A program made the translations under genes and the position numbers. A model generated the notes under the pieces. The model was not told the origin of the DNA. It saw only the letters and a list, made by a program, of their open reading frames with translations, and did not search any database. Positions 45,148 to 53,504 of a stretch of 64,000 nucleotides of DNA are shown in pieces. Source of the DNA: Paenibacillus montaniterrae (lineage in GTDB: Bacteria; Bacillota; Bacilli; Paenibacillales; Paenibacillaceae); contig NZ_BOSE01000007.1 of NCBI RefSeq assembly GCF_018403185.1, positions 124,001-188,000 of the forward strand. The letters are read 5' to 3'. Within the stretch, counting starts at the first letter, position 1; the number at the start of each line of letters is the position of its first letter.

Positions 45148-47175
45148 TTATTGCGTAATCAGCTTTGCTTCGCTTGATGCTTGCTGAGGCTGCTGCTTGC
45201 GGCGGTAGCTTCCGTTCATGTACAGGAAGGTTAATGCCGAGCATACAACTGCGAAGCCTAGCAGCACCCATACGTTGTCCCAATAAAGGTTCATGCTGCT
45301 GCTGGAGATGGCTTGCTTCAAGCCGCTTACTGAATAGGTCATTGGCAGCAATGGGTTAATGGTTTGCAGCCACCCTGGCACGAGCTCAAGCGGGAATGTG
45401 CCGGCTGAGCTTGTAAGCTGCAAAATAAGCAATACGATTGCGATGAAGCGCCCTACATTGTCGAGCGCCACGCAGAGCAGCTGGATCAGCATCATAAACG
45501 ATACGCTCGTTATGATCAGGAAGCCGAAAAATGCTGCCATATGCATCACTTCAAGATCTAAAATTACTAGCATAGCTGCACCTAGTATTAGCGCCTGCAG
45601 AACGGAGATTAGCAACACGGTTGCCGTTTTGCCGAGATACCATCTAGTTCCACTGGCAGGCTTGATTGCCGGCTCGCGCATGGAGTAAACGATGGTCAAC
45701 AGCATGCAGCCTACATAAAGTCCTAGCGAAATAAAGTATGGAGCAAAGCCAGTACCGTAATTCGGCACTACGTTGTACGGTTCTTTCTCTACCGCAACCG
45801 GTTTGGCAAATTGCTGCTTCATTTGCTCAGTTAGTGTTAAATTCAGCGCTTCGCCGTTAGCATTGCCCAGCTTGTCAGACAGCTCTTTCGCTCCATCCTT
45901 CAGCTTGCCCAAGCCGTCAATCAATTCAGCTTGGCCGTCTTGAAGCTGCTTGTTGCCGGCGATTAACTGTCCGGTTGAGCTGTTCAGTTCACTGATGCCT
46001 GCGGCTAGCTGCTTCGAACCATCGGCTGCCGATGCAGCTCCTGCGGCTAGCTCCTTCGCTCCGCCGTCTGCACTGGTTAGCGCGCCAACTAGCTCAGTTG
46101 AGCCTGTCTCAAGCTGTGCAAGGCCAGCCTCGACGGCTTGTGATCCCGCAACTAGCTGAGCCTCACCTTCTTCCTTGGCTAGCAAGCCTTGCACAAGCGC
46201 ATCGCTGGCAGCCTGCAGCTGCTTGAACGATTCTGTGGCTGCCAGCTCCTGCTGCTGGGAGGCAAGCTGGGATAATCCTGCCTGCAGCTGCAGAGCCCCC
46301 TGCTTCAAAGAGGTAGTTCCTTCGCTGCTGCTTACCAAGCCTTGATGCAAGGATTGGTACTGGCTGTTTAATTGCTGCGCACCTTGCTGCAAGCTATGCC
46401 CCGCTTTATCCAATTGGCTTGTGCCGTTTGCCAGCGTTTGAGCACCGGTGTTTAATTCAGTTAAACCGTTAGCAAGCTGCTTGCCTGCGGTATTAAGCTT
46501 TTCTGTACCTGTCTGCACCTTCAGCAAGCCATCCCCCAATGTTTGCTGACCTGCAGCCAGCTCCTCGGCACCTTTACTTGCATCCTGTGCGCCATTGGCA
46601 AGCTGCATTGCTCCATCGCTTGCAGCTTCAAGGCCCTCTAATGCTTCACCTAGCTTGTCGTAAATCGAAGTAACATATGTTTCTGTAATTTGCTGATTCA
46701 AACGGGCAGAAAGCTCACTGACCGCTGTGTTGCCAATTTGCGAGGCTAGAAAGTTAAAGGATTCATTAGGTGTATAAATTAACTCTGCCTGCTCGGGAGC
46801 ATCCGTTACAAGTGACACGGCCTGCTCAGAAAACTGAGACGGAATTTCCAGCATCATATAATAACGATTGGCTTCAAGCCCTTCCAGCGCTTCTTCCTTG
46901 GTCACAAATGACCAGGCGAAATCATCGGATTCCTTCAGCTTGTCGACAAATTCTGCTCCAATTGACACCTGCTCTCCTTCAAGCTGCGCCCCCTGATCCT
47001 CATTGACGACAGCAACAGGTACCTTTTCCAATCTAGCATAAGGATCCCAGAACGCTCCGAGAAACATTGCAGAGTAAAGCAATGGTATGAGCATAACCGC
47101 AATCACTGGAATAATGACTTTCGGATTGCGGACAATACTGCTAAATTCAGCAGCAAATTGATTTTTTCTTGACAT
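45148..47175 (-). CDS. yhgE: YhgE/Pip-family membrane protein
   Basis: A 675-residue membrane protein of the YhgE/Pip group (phage-infection-protein relatives; ABC-2-permease-like C-terminus). One N-terminal helix (about 20-42) is followed by an extracytoplasmic part of ~430 residues. From about residue 190 this is a long run of Ala/Gly/Leu/Gln-rich repeats (LANGAQDASKGAEELAAGQQ and similar), probably a helical coiled stalk. Five C-terminal helices span about 490-650. Family members are linked to surface attachment and to secretion or export machinery; the exact function is open. GGAG precedes ATG 47175. It lies downstream of a TetR gene with matching operators before both, as in Bacillus yhgD-yhgE. 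Confidence 0.92.
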   Translation of the reverse strand: MSRKNQFAAEFSSIVRNPKVIIPVIAVMLIPLLYSAMFLGAFWDPYARLEKVPVAVVNEDQGAQLEGEQVSIGAEFVDKLKESDDFAWSFVTKEEALEGLEANRYYMMLEIPSQFSEQAVSLVTDAPEQAELIYTPNESFNFLASQIGNTAVSELSARLNQQITETYVTSIYDKLGEALEGLEAASDGAMQLANGAQDASKGAEELAAGQQTLGDGLLKVQTGTEKLNTAGKQLANGLTELNTGAQTLANGTSQLDKAGHSLQQGAQQLNSQYQSLHQGLVSSSEGTTSLKQGALQLQAGLSQLASQQQELAATESFKQLQAASDALVQGLLAKEEGEAQLVAGSQAVEAGLAQLETGSTELVGALTSADGGAKELAAGAASAADGSKQLAAGISELNSSTGQLIAGNKQLQDGQAELIDGLGKLKDGAKELSDKLGNANGEALNLTLTEQMKQQFAKPVAVEKEPYNVVPNYGTGFAPYFISLGLYVGCMLLTIVYSMREPAIKPASGTRWYLGKTATVLLISVLQALILGAAMLVILDLEVMHMAAFFGFLIITSVSFMMLIQLLCVALDNVGRFIAIVLLILQLTSSAGTFPLELVPGWLQTINPLLPMTYSVSGLKQAISSSSMNLYWDNVWVLLGFAVVCSALTFLYMNGSYRRKQQPQQASSEAKLITQ

Positions 47176-47195
47176 AATTCCCACTCCTGTCCAAT

Positions 47196-47218
47196 TGACT
47201 AAATTCCTCATTTGGTCA
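47196..47218. promoter_or_regulatory. Candidate TetR-family operator before yhgE
   Basis: TGACTAAA-N7-TTTGGTCA, a 23-bp dyad between the TetR gene and yhgE. It shares half-sites and spacing with the dyad at 47851-47873. Confidence 0.7.
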
Positions 47219-47243
47219 TTTTATAGCAAAAAGAAAGGCAGCT

Positions 47244-47819
47244 CTATTTGAGTGCCAAGCCATTCTCTAAATAAAAACGCAATTGCCTTGCAACTTCGCT
47301 TTTGTCCAAGCTTTGATGATTTTTACTCCACTCAACCGCAAGCGCCATATACAAACGCAAAATGATAAACGCAGTGAGCTCTGGGTCGCACGGCTTGATT
47401 TCCTTGCGCTCAATAGCCTGCTCGACTTTACCCGCGATATGCTCAATAATGAGCCTTTCAATTTGCTGAGTTGCCTCGACTGCCATTGGCGTGCCGATTT
47501 CCCGCACTTCCTGTGTAAGCTTCAAGGCCAGCTCATGCTCCTTGCGGAACTCAAGCAATATATTCAGCGCTTCAGATAAAGCATCAAAGAAAGCAAGCTT
47601 TTTGCTTAGCACCTGATTCGTCGCATATTTCATTTCGCTTAGCAGCTGATTGAGCACTTCCTGAAAAAGCTCTTCCTTGTTTGTAAAAAAGGTATAAATC
47701 GTGCCTTTTCCTACATTTGCTATTTTTGCTACCTGATCCATCGTCGTTCCTTTGTAGCCGAACAAAGCAAAGGATTTGTTTGCTGCTTCTACGATGAGTG
47801 CCCGACGATCTACGCTCAT
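47244..47819 (-). CDS. TetR/AcrR-family regulator (YhgD-like)
   Basis: A 191-residue repressor. The N-terminal helix-turn-helix is clear: ALIVEAANKSFALFGYKGTT then MDQVAKIANVGKGTIYTFFT and NKEELFQEVL. The C-terminal ligand/dimer domain is all helical. Start choice: GGGAGGTG lies 5 bases before ATG 47819. It is 68 bases upstream of yhgE on the same strand, the yhgD-yhgE order known from Bacillus, and paired dyads before both genes suggest that it represses itself and yhgE. Confidence 0.92.
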   Translation of the reverse strand: MSVDRRALIVEAANKSFALFGYKGTTMDQVAKIANVGKGTIYTFFTNKEELFQEVLNQLLSEMKYATNQVLSKKLAFFDALSEALNILLEFRKEHELALKLTQEVREIGTPMAVEATQQIERLIIEHIAGKVEQAIERKEIKPCDPELTAFIILRLYMALAVEWSKNHQSLDKSEVARQLRFYLENGLALK

Positions 47820-47850
47820 GCCAACACCTCCCAACTCCAATCTGACCAAG

Positions 47851-47873
47851 TGACCGAATTTTAATTTTGGTCA
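47851..47873. promoter_or_regulatory. Candidate TetR-family operator before the TetR gene
   Basis: TGACCGAA-N7-TTTGGTCA, the second 23-bp dyad. An extra half-site TGACCAAG at 47843-47850 lies next to it, nearer the TetR start codon. Confidence 0.7.
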
Positions 47874-47996
47874 ATATCAGAATTCTAGCGCATTTTTATG
47901 GACATTGCAAGTACTTTTTCATCGTCAAATTTTTGCAGCATGGCATGTTTAGCGACAAAGCGCTATAATAAAGTTAGTACTTTTTTAGTATTATGC

Positions 47997-48161
47997 TAGG
48001 GCGTGTCTGAGAACTCCGAGGACAGCCAATTTTGCCGAATTTTTGTTCCATGCAAGGCGCGTTTGTGAAGGCGTACCGGGCGTACGTCAAGCAAACGGAA
48101 CGAAGCAGGGGGCGAAAAGGCGGTGAAAGGGGCCTCTGAGCGGGTTTTCAGACACGCCCTA
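47997..48161 (+). repeat. Type-3 TAGGGCG element, full-length form (MITE-like)
   Basis: A 165-bp element with inverted ends TAGGGCGTGTCTGAGAAC and GTTTTCAGACACGCCCTA, flanked by C and G so that both edges read CTAG. The internal part (GGCGTACCGGGCGTACGTC and neighbours) has no coding frame of note. A 53-bp deletion form lies at 22365-22417. It occupies most of the gap between the TetR gene and ytxJ. Confidence 0.87.
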
Positions 48162-48191
48162 GCCAATCATTACAACTATAAAGGAGCGTTT

Positions 48192-48533
48192 ATGATGAAC
48201 TATACAGAAATTACTACAGCAGAGCAATGGGAGCAGGCCTTTGAGCGCTCTAAGGAGCATCCAATTGTTGTGTTCAAGCATAGTACAACTTGTCCGGTAA
48301 GCGCCAATGCTTATCAGGAGTTTACCAATTACTTGTCCGACAAGCCGCGCAGCGATGCAGAGTATTTGCTTGTTAAGGTAATTGAATCTCGTCCGATTTC
48401 ACTACAAATTGCTGAAGATACAGCGATCAAGCATGAGTCTCCACAAATTATGCTGCTGGAAAACAAGCAGAAGGTTTGGAGTGCTTCACATTGGTCCGTA
48501 ACGAAAGCTCATATTACCGCTGTACTTGATTAA
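48192..48533 (+). CDS. ytxJ: Bacillithiol-system redox protein YtxJ
   Basis: A 113-residue thioredoxin-like protein of the YtxJ/BrxC group, thought to remove bacillithiol from mixed disulfides in Bacillota. The redox site is HSTTCPVSANAYQEF, with a single active cysteine in TCPVS; ESPQIMLLENKQKVW is the cis-Pro-side region. AAGGAG precedes ATG ATG at 48192 and 48195; either may start translation. It is monocistronic with a terminator after it and the type-3 element just before it. Confidence 0.93.
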   Translation: MMNYTEITTAEQWEQAFERSKEHPIVVFKHSTTCPVSANAYQEFTNYLSDKPRSDAEYLLVKVIESRPISLQIAEDTAIKHESPQIMLLENKQKVWSASHWSVTKAHITAVLD

Positions 48534-48543
48534 ATAGCTTAAA

Positions 48544-48586
48544 AAAGGGTCGTAGGAGAGGTTGCCCTCTTTCCCTACGACCCTTT
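48544..48586. terminator. Bidirectional terminator
   Basis: A 13-bp perfect stem, AAAGGGTCGTAGG (48544-48556) with its complement at 48574-48586, between convergent ytxJ and the YheC/YheD-type gene. Confidence 0.9.
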
Positions 48587-48589
48587 GCT

Positions 48590-49375
48590 TTAACGCCGAT
48601 GCAGCGAAAGACGATATCTCCGCCCATATCTTGCGCCGTAATGCACAATTCTCGCCAATATTTGTCGTTCGTCTAATAGAACGAACATCCGGTGATCTGG
48701 CCGTGTATTATATTCTAAAATCCACGGCTTTAAATCATAATCCAATGCGATGTCGAGGCCAATCTCATTAAGCGACGGCCAATACTTGCGAACCTGGCGC
48801 ATAACAGCCAAGCTCAGCTTGGTAATGCGGGGGATCGCAATTCTGCGTTGATGTGGAGTAAGCAAATCACTAACCCCGCCCACAGCGCCGCCTCCACCGC
48901 CATTGCTGACAACTCTGCCGTCTTGCGAAATGCGTGCCGCAATTCCCGTAACCTCAAAATTTCCACGCGGGCTACGCTGTACGACTACGCGAAAATCGTA
49001 CACATTTCCTTCATAACGCAATGAGCGTATTCCTCTTTGTACAATATAGCTCTCTCTCTTCGTGCGTCTTAATATTGCTGCATAAAGCGCCCTGAAGCTT
49101 GTATAGGTTGTTTTTCTGAAGCCAGCATGGCTTGTATAGTGCGTTCCCTGCTTGCTTATCCGAATAACTCCTCTTCCCAGCGAGCCATGCTTAGGCTTAA
49201 TGTAGACCATACCATATAGATTAAGCATTCGCAGCAAAGAAGCCTGTGTCATGAGGCGTGTCGTCGGAATATGTGCGCGAATAAAGCTGTTGCCCGTTAA
49301 AATAGACGTTTTAAGCATCTTATTGGATCGACGCTGCCTTCTCCTTGCTGATATAGATACGCGAGGCTGGTTCAT
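48590..49375 (-). CDS. YheC/YheD-type ATP-grasp protein, spore coat-associated
   Basis: A 261-residue ATP-grasp protein corresponding to the C-terminal domain of the YheC/YheD family, whose Bacillus members are associated with the endospore coat. The N-terminal ~30 residues are very basic (SARRRQRRSNK). Family features include GMVYIKPKHGSLGRGVIRIS, YEGNVYDFRVVVQR, and the metal/nucleotide end motif IGLDIALDYDLKPWILEYNT. Substrate and reaction are unknown. Start: ATG 49375, ten bases after GGAGAG; the frame is open to 49531 but without a better start. It is divergent from the cyclophilin gene. Confidence 0.87.
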   Translation of the reverse strand: MNQPRVSISARRRQRRSNKMLKTSILTGNSFIRAHIPTTRLMTQASLLRMLNLYGMVYIKPKHGSLGRGVIRISKQGTHYTSHAGFRKTTYTSFRALYAAILRRTKRESYIVQRGIRSLRYEGNVYDFRVVVQRSPRGNFEVTGIAARISQDGRVVSNGGGGGAVGGVSDLLTPHQRRIAIPRITKLSLAVMRQVRKYWPSLNEIGLDIALDYDLKPWILEYNTRPDHRMFVLLDERQILARIVHYGARYGRRYRLSLHRR

Positions 49376-49531
49376 CGGATTTTCACTCTCCTTTCGAAAC
49401 CATCTTCTACAACATATGTAATTCGAACAAGGTTCGCAATGGACATATATCTGAATTAGTGATCGCAATCTTATTTGTGATAAAATAATAAAAGCAAAAA
49501 AATAAGCACCAAAAAAAGGAGTATGACACAC

Positions 49532-50221
49532 ATGCGTTTAAAACATCTCACACTTCTTGCAATCTTCTTGCTAATCCTTAGCGGCTGCGGTAATGAAAAG
49601 CCTTCTAACGGTAAGCAAGGCGAACAACAAGGATCGCAAAATCAGACGGAGGAGCCGGTATACTCCAACGAAGGTCTGGAGCTGCTCGATTCCAGCAAGC
49701 ATCCAGAGGTAACAATTGAAATGAGCAATGGGGGCATTATTAAAATTGAGCTGTACCCTGAAATCGCGCCAAATACGGTGAGCAATTTCGTAACGCTTGC
49801 CCAGGAAGGCTATTACGACGGGGTGATCTTTCATCGCGTCATTCCTGGCTTTATGATTCAAGGCGGCGATCCGCTTGGCACTGGTGGAGGAGGGCCCGGC
49901 TATACCATCAAGGGCGAATTCTCATCCAATGGCTTTGACAACCCAATCGTGCACGCACGCGGCGTAATCTCAATGGCTAGGGTTGATGGTCTAAACGATA
50001 GTGCAGGCTCGCAATTTTTCATTATGCAGGCCGATTCTCCTCATCTTGATGGCGACTATGCTGCATTTGGCGAAGTAACAGAAGGAATGGAAGTCGTGGA
50101 CGAAATCGCTGCCCAAAAAACGGGTCAAGGCAACATGCCTCTTGATCCGCTCGTTATGAACAAGGTGACGGTTGATTTGCGCGACAGCGAAGTTCCGGAG
50201 CTTGAAAAAATCGTGCAGTAG
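49532..50221 (+). CDS. Cyclophilin-type peptidyl-prolyl isomerase lipoprotein
   Basis: Exported cis-trans prolyl isomerase. 229 residues: lipoprotein signal ending in LILSGCGNEK, a polar linker, then a complete cyclophilin domain with the catalytic FHRVIPGFMIQGGDP and the SAGSQFFIMQ and FGEVTEGMEVVD segments. Start choice: AAGGAG is one base from ATG 49523 and ten from ATG 49532, so 49532 is preferred. It probably assists folding of secreted or wall proteins. It is followed by a DUF4395 gene on the same strand after 83 bases. Confidence 0.94.
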   Translation: MRLKHLTLLAIFLLILSGCGNEKPSNGKQGEQQGSQNQTEEPVYSNEGLELLDSSKHPEVTIEMSNGGIIKIELYPEIAPNTVSNFVTLAQEGYYDGVIFHRVIPGFMIQGGDPLGTGGGGPGYTIKGEFSSNGFDNPIVHARGVISMARVDGLNDSAGSQFFIMQADSPHLDGDYAAFGEVTEGMEVVDEIAAQKTGQGNMPLDPLVMNKVTVDLRDSEVPELEKIVQ

Positions 50222-50304
50222 GTATTAATGCATACAGCTGCAAGGCACAACAGCGGCTGGTTGAATTTCGCATTATGCTGGATAAATATGAAGGAGGGAT
50301 TAAG

Positions 50305-50742
50305 ATGGAGGAGCAAGCAAAGCAGGAAATCCCGATTGCAAAGATGAGAAGCAATCAGATCGGGATCGTCATTACGCTAGTTATTGCCATCGTATTAGAT
50401 ATCCAATGGCTTATTGCAGTGCTATGGCTCATTCAAGTGATGACGCTGCTGCTTGGCCCAGGCGCCAATGTGTTTGTCACCTTGCTGGAGCCGCTTGCCA
50501 AAAGCATTTACGGCACAAAGCAAACAGAAGCAAAAGAGCTTGCTAAATTCAATTTAAGCCTTGGATTTACCTTTCTTACCTTGTCGCTGATTTGTATATC
50601 GCTGCAATGGAAAACGGCTGCATATATTATTGCAGGCATGATGGGACTTGCTGCGTTAGCCGCACTGTTAGGCTATTGCATAGGCTGCACAATTTATTTT
50701 CAGTATAAAAAGTATAAAGCACTGCGTAACTCCGCAAGATAA
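50305..50742 (+). CDS. DUF4395-family membrane protein
   Basis: A 145-residue protein with four hydrophobic helices (about 16-32, 36-55, 83-100 and 106-128). It begins IPIAKMRSNQIGIV, with the N-Q pair typical of DUF4395, and has GYCIGCTIYF near the end, a CxxC that could be redox-active (inference). AAGGAGGG precedes ATG 50305. A terminator follows. It lies after the cyclophilin gene on the same strand. Confidence 0.8.
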   Translation: MEEQAKQEIPIAKMRSNQIGIVITLVIAIVLDIQWLIAVLWLIQVMTLLLGPGANVFVTLLEPLAKSIYGTKQTEAKELAKFNLSLGFTFLTLSLICISLQWKTAAYIIAGMMGLAALAALLGYCIGCTIYFQYKKYKALRNSAR

Positions 50743-50752
50743 TTTAACAAAA

Positions 50753-50806
50753 AAAACGGGCAAGCTGCCATTGCTTTGCTTAAAGCTTTGGCTGCCTGCC
50801 CGTTTT
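50753..50806 (+). terminator. Terminator after the DUF4395 gene
   Basis: AAAACGGGCAAGCTGCC pairs with GGCTGCCTGCCCGTTTT with slight mismatch; T residues follow on the plus strand. Confidence 0.88.
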
Positions 50807-50875
50807 ATCGTTTAGTGTAGATATGCTCTTATGCTCTTATACTCTTATACTCTTATGCTCGCTGCCGCTTACGTC

Positions 50876-51691
50876 TTACGCAAGCATCGACAGCAGCTCC
50901 GTCTCCTGATCCTCAAGCACAAGCTCTCCACTTTCAATACCTATGCGCTGTTCATGAATAATGAGCGCACGCAGCATTTCAAAATCAGGACGTACAATCA
51001 AATTTTCCATATAAGCCGAGCGACGAGCAAACGGTCTGCGCGCACGATTCAGGTTGGCAATAATTCCAGCCGACGTTTGCACACCTACCCCGTGGCCGAA
51101 AAACAAGTCTCGATCAAGCATAATCGCATTTTCCCCTTGCCATTCCGGATGACGCGGATGATGATCCGGATTGCGGAAATAGCAGCAATCACCTGGATAG
51201 GCATCATTCAGATCATAGCTGGCAACGAGTCGCAGGTCATAGTCCTTCTGCCAATCTCTCAGAAATAAATCCTGGAAATAATAATTGAAGGTGGCATCTC
51301 CAATCGTTTCAAGCACGGCACGATAGTATAAAATAATAATGGCGCCAGAGCATTCAAACGCATAAAGCTGTCCATTGTTATAAATATCCCGGATCGCATC
51401 AGAAGGTCTGACATCCTTGCGCAGCAGGAAGCCGCCATTGCGGGTTCTTATCCAAAAACGCGGATTGCACCTGGAGCGGCTAAAAACTGCGAATTGCGCA
51501 CCGCTATGAAACATTGCATAACAAGCGTCCACTGTATTCTTTCTCATTCTCAGCTCAAATCTCAAGGCGTCCAACGAGGAATAATCATATCGAACTCGAC
51601 TGGCAATTTTCCAGCGAACGATATTGCGCTCGACCTCTGATAAACTGTCCATATTTAGTTCATCCAGCGAGCCTGTATTAAGTACGATCAC
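50876..51691 (-). CDS. tgl: Spore-coat protein-glutamine gamma-glutamyltransferase
   Basis: Transglutaminase that crosslinks spore coat proteins by Lys-Gln isopeptide bonds in the mother cell. 271 residues, slightly longer than Bacillus subtilis Tgl (245). The catalytic pair is Glu113-Cys114 in YAFECSGAIII; other conserved parts are KNTVDACYAMFHSGAQFAVF, GDCCYFRNP, WQGENAIML and FFGHGVG. The extra length is at the C-terminus (from about 245). It starts at GTG 51691, eight bases after AGGAGG. It is one of two coat-related genes within 3 kb. Confidence 0.94.
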   Translation of the reverse strand: MIVLNTGSLDELNMDSLSEVERNIVRWKIASRVRYDYSSLDALRFELRMRKNTVDACYAMFHSGAQFAVFSRSRCNPRFWIRTRNGGFLLRKDVRPSDAIRDIYNNGQLYAFECSGAIIILYYRAVLETIGDATFNYYFQDLFLRDWQKDYDLRLVASYDLNDAYPGDCCYFRNPDHHPRHPEWQGENAIMLDRDLFFGHGVGVQTSAGIIANLNRARRPFARRSAYMENLIVRPDFEMLRALIIHEQRIGIESGELVLEDQETELLSMLA

Positions 51692-51785
51692 ATCAATAAC
51701 CTCCTATGCCTATTGCATCGTTAGGTTATTGTACGCCCGCATTAGCGGATTGGTGATTAAAGTTTCGCAAAGATTCACCATTGAG

Positions 51786-51938
51786 TGTGCTCCGGAGCAA
51801 AGCATCCTCAGCGCTCTGGAGCAATGCATCCTACAGCCGCTTTTTAAATCGTAATGCTCTTATTTTAATTTTTAAGGTTGCATTACGATGTTAAAGGCGG
51901 CACACTTCGTTTTACGGATGCATTGCTCCTCCGCTGTA
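51786..51938 (+). repeat. Type-2 palindromic element
   Basis: Runs from GCTCCGGAGCAAAGCATCC, with a second diverged copy of this end block, through AAATCGTAATGCTC and GCATTACGATGTTAAAGGCG to ATGCATTGCTCCTCCGCT. It is joined at 51949 to a type-1 array. Confidence 0.85.
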
Positions 51939-51948
51939 GTTTGCTTGC

Positions 51949-52484
51949 TGGGCTTCCAGGAAGCAAGAGCTTGCTCGCTAGTAGAGGGCAAGGAGCCGCA
52001 GCGTAGGCCAATAGCTACGTGAGCACCGGAGCCTTCGGTAGCGTGCCATCTTCGCCGTCGAATAAGCTTCAAAGAAGTTGCATCGTCATCAAAGTTCGAC
52101 TTTTTAAACTACCCTTTAAATGAGGTTTAAAAAGTCGGGCTTTCAGGTCCAAGAATATGGCACGATACTAGAGGGCGAGGAGCGCAGCGTAGATAAACCT
52201 ACGTGAGCACCGGAGCCCTCGGTAGCGTGACATATTCGCCGTCGAATAAGCTTCATAGAAGTTGCATCGTCATCAAAGCCCGACTTTTTAAACTACCCTT
52301 TAAATGAGGTTTAAAAAGTCGGGCTTTCAGGACCAAGAAGCTTGCTCGCTAGTAGAAAACGAGGAGCGCAGCGTAGGCCAAAGCTACGTGAGCACCGCAG
52401 TTTTCGCTAGCGTGCAAGATTCGCCGCCGACTACGCTACAGAGAAGTTGCATCGTCATCAAAGCCCGACTTTTTAAACTACCTC
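51949..52484 (-). repeat. Array of three type-1 palindromic elements, first one mosaic
   Basis: Copies 51949-52113, 52121-52298 and 52304-52484. In the first, one arm (CTTGCTCGCTAG) belongs to one variant and the other arm (GTAGCGTGCCATC) to another, so the stem is broken. The second has a matched double change, GAGGGC facing GCCCTC. The third pairs CTTGCTCGCTAG with CTAGCGTGCAAG. The last bases overlap the stop codon of the HAD gene (52480-52478). Confidence 0.92.
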
Positions 52485-53257
52485 TCCAAAAGGCCTGCTG
52501 CAATTAGCCCTTTACGGATTCCTTGCTCATCCACATGAGTCGTCACATAATCCGCGTAAGGAATAACGTCCGGATGAGCATTGCCCATTGCAATACCGAA
52601 GCCAATATATTGCAGCATTTCTTTATCGTTCAAGCCGTCGCCGAAGGCGAGCGCCTCTGATTTGTCAATCCCAAGTCTCGATAGCATCGCTTCGATTCCT
52701 TTTGCTTTCGAGCCGCCAAAAGGCAGTACATCCAAGGCATCCTCATGCCAGCGAATAAAGGTCAGGCGATCATGGAAAGTTTCATATGGTTGATCCTCAC
52801 CCTCCACGACATGCAAAAACATTTGATAAATCGGTTCCTTGCTCCAGAAGTCATGCTCCTGCTCGGGAAACTGGATTTTTAATGATTGGATTGAGCGAAT
52901 AACTCGTTCATTGTCCAATTGATCAGTAGCGTAACGGCTTTCCCCTTCAAAGCAAAGCGCATGTCCTTGCTGGCGAGCCAGTGAAACGAACGCTTCAACT
53001 GTTGAGGGAGCAATTGGATTGCGGTAAATGACCTCACCCTTGTATACAGCCAATGCACCGTTCAGGCATACATAGGATTCGATGCCAACCTCCTCCAGCA
53101 GCGAATTTAAAAAATAAGGAGCGCGGCCAGTCGCAATAACAGGTTCGACTCCCAGCTGCTTAATTTCACGAATTGCTTCAATCGTATCCTGCGGGACAAT
53201 CTTATCCTCGTTTACAAGTGTACCGTCAATGTCAAAAAAAGCGATTTTGTAGGACAT
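52478..53257 (-). CDS. Cof-type HAD-superfamily phosphatase
   Basis: A 259-residue HAD hydrolase of the Cof/YidA type, acting on small phosphorylated metabolites. Motif I is FFDIDGTLV, motif II ATGRAP, motif III the Lys in GGSKAKGIEAML, and motif IV AFGDGLNDKEML. A C2-type cap lies between about 85 and 185. Start choice: ATG 53257, eight bases after GGAGA, preferred over the in-frame GTG 53263. The stop codon is inside the edge of a type-1 repeat. A promoter with a dyad in its spacer lies upstream. Confidence 0.93.
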   Translation of the reverse strand: MSYKIAFFDIDGTLVNEDKIVPQDTIEAIREIKQLGVEPVIATGRAPYFLNSLLEEVGIESYVCLNGALAVYKGEVIYRNPIAPSTVEAFVSLARQQGHALCFEGESRYATDQLDNERVIRSIQSLKIQFPEQEHDFWSKEPIYQMFLHVVEGEDQPYETFHDRLTFIRWHEDALDVLPFGGSKAKGIEAMLSRLGIDKSEALAFGDGLNDKEMLQYIGFGIAMGNAHPDVIPYADYVTTHVDEQGIRKGLIAAGLLER

Positions 53258-53308
53258 TTTCACTCTCTCCCATTCTCTCTATCTAAAGATGCTGCATGTT
53301 CTTTCCAA

Positions 53309-53337
53309 AGTATATCCGACCCTATAGGGTCAGGCAA
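53309..53337 (-). promoter_or_regulatory. Promoter of the HAD gene with a dyad in the spacer
   Basis: TTGCCT (53337-53332), a 17-base spacer and TATACT (53314-53309) on the minus strand. The perfect 14-bp palindrome GACCCTATAGGGTC (53318-53331) fills almost the whole spacer. MerR-type regulators bind in this position; other dyad binders are possible. Confidence 0.6.
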
Positions 53338-53504
53338 TGACAATATTTTCAAGCTAATAATGAATTATAGCTTCCGTATGCGATTTGACGTCCTCAAGCA
53401 TAGGTTAAGCAGTATTCGCCATACTTTAGATATATGCTGCATCAATAGTTGATTGCGCGTTTCTCATGTGCTACACTGTTGCCAATTCGGATGGAGGTAA
53501 TATT

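Noticed and set aside
51949..52484. Regularly spaced repeats considered as a CRISPR array
   Set aside because: Units are about 177 bp palindromic elements with linkers of 6-9 bases, not 20-40 bp repeats with unique spacers, and no cas genes are present.
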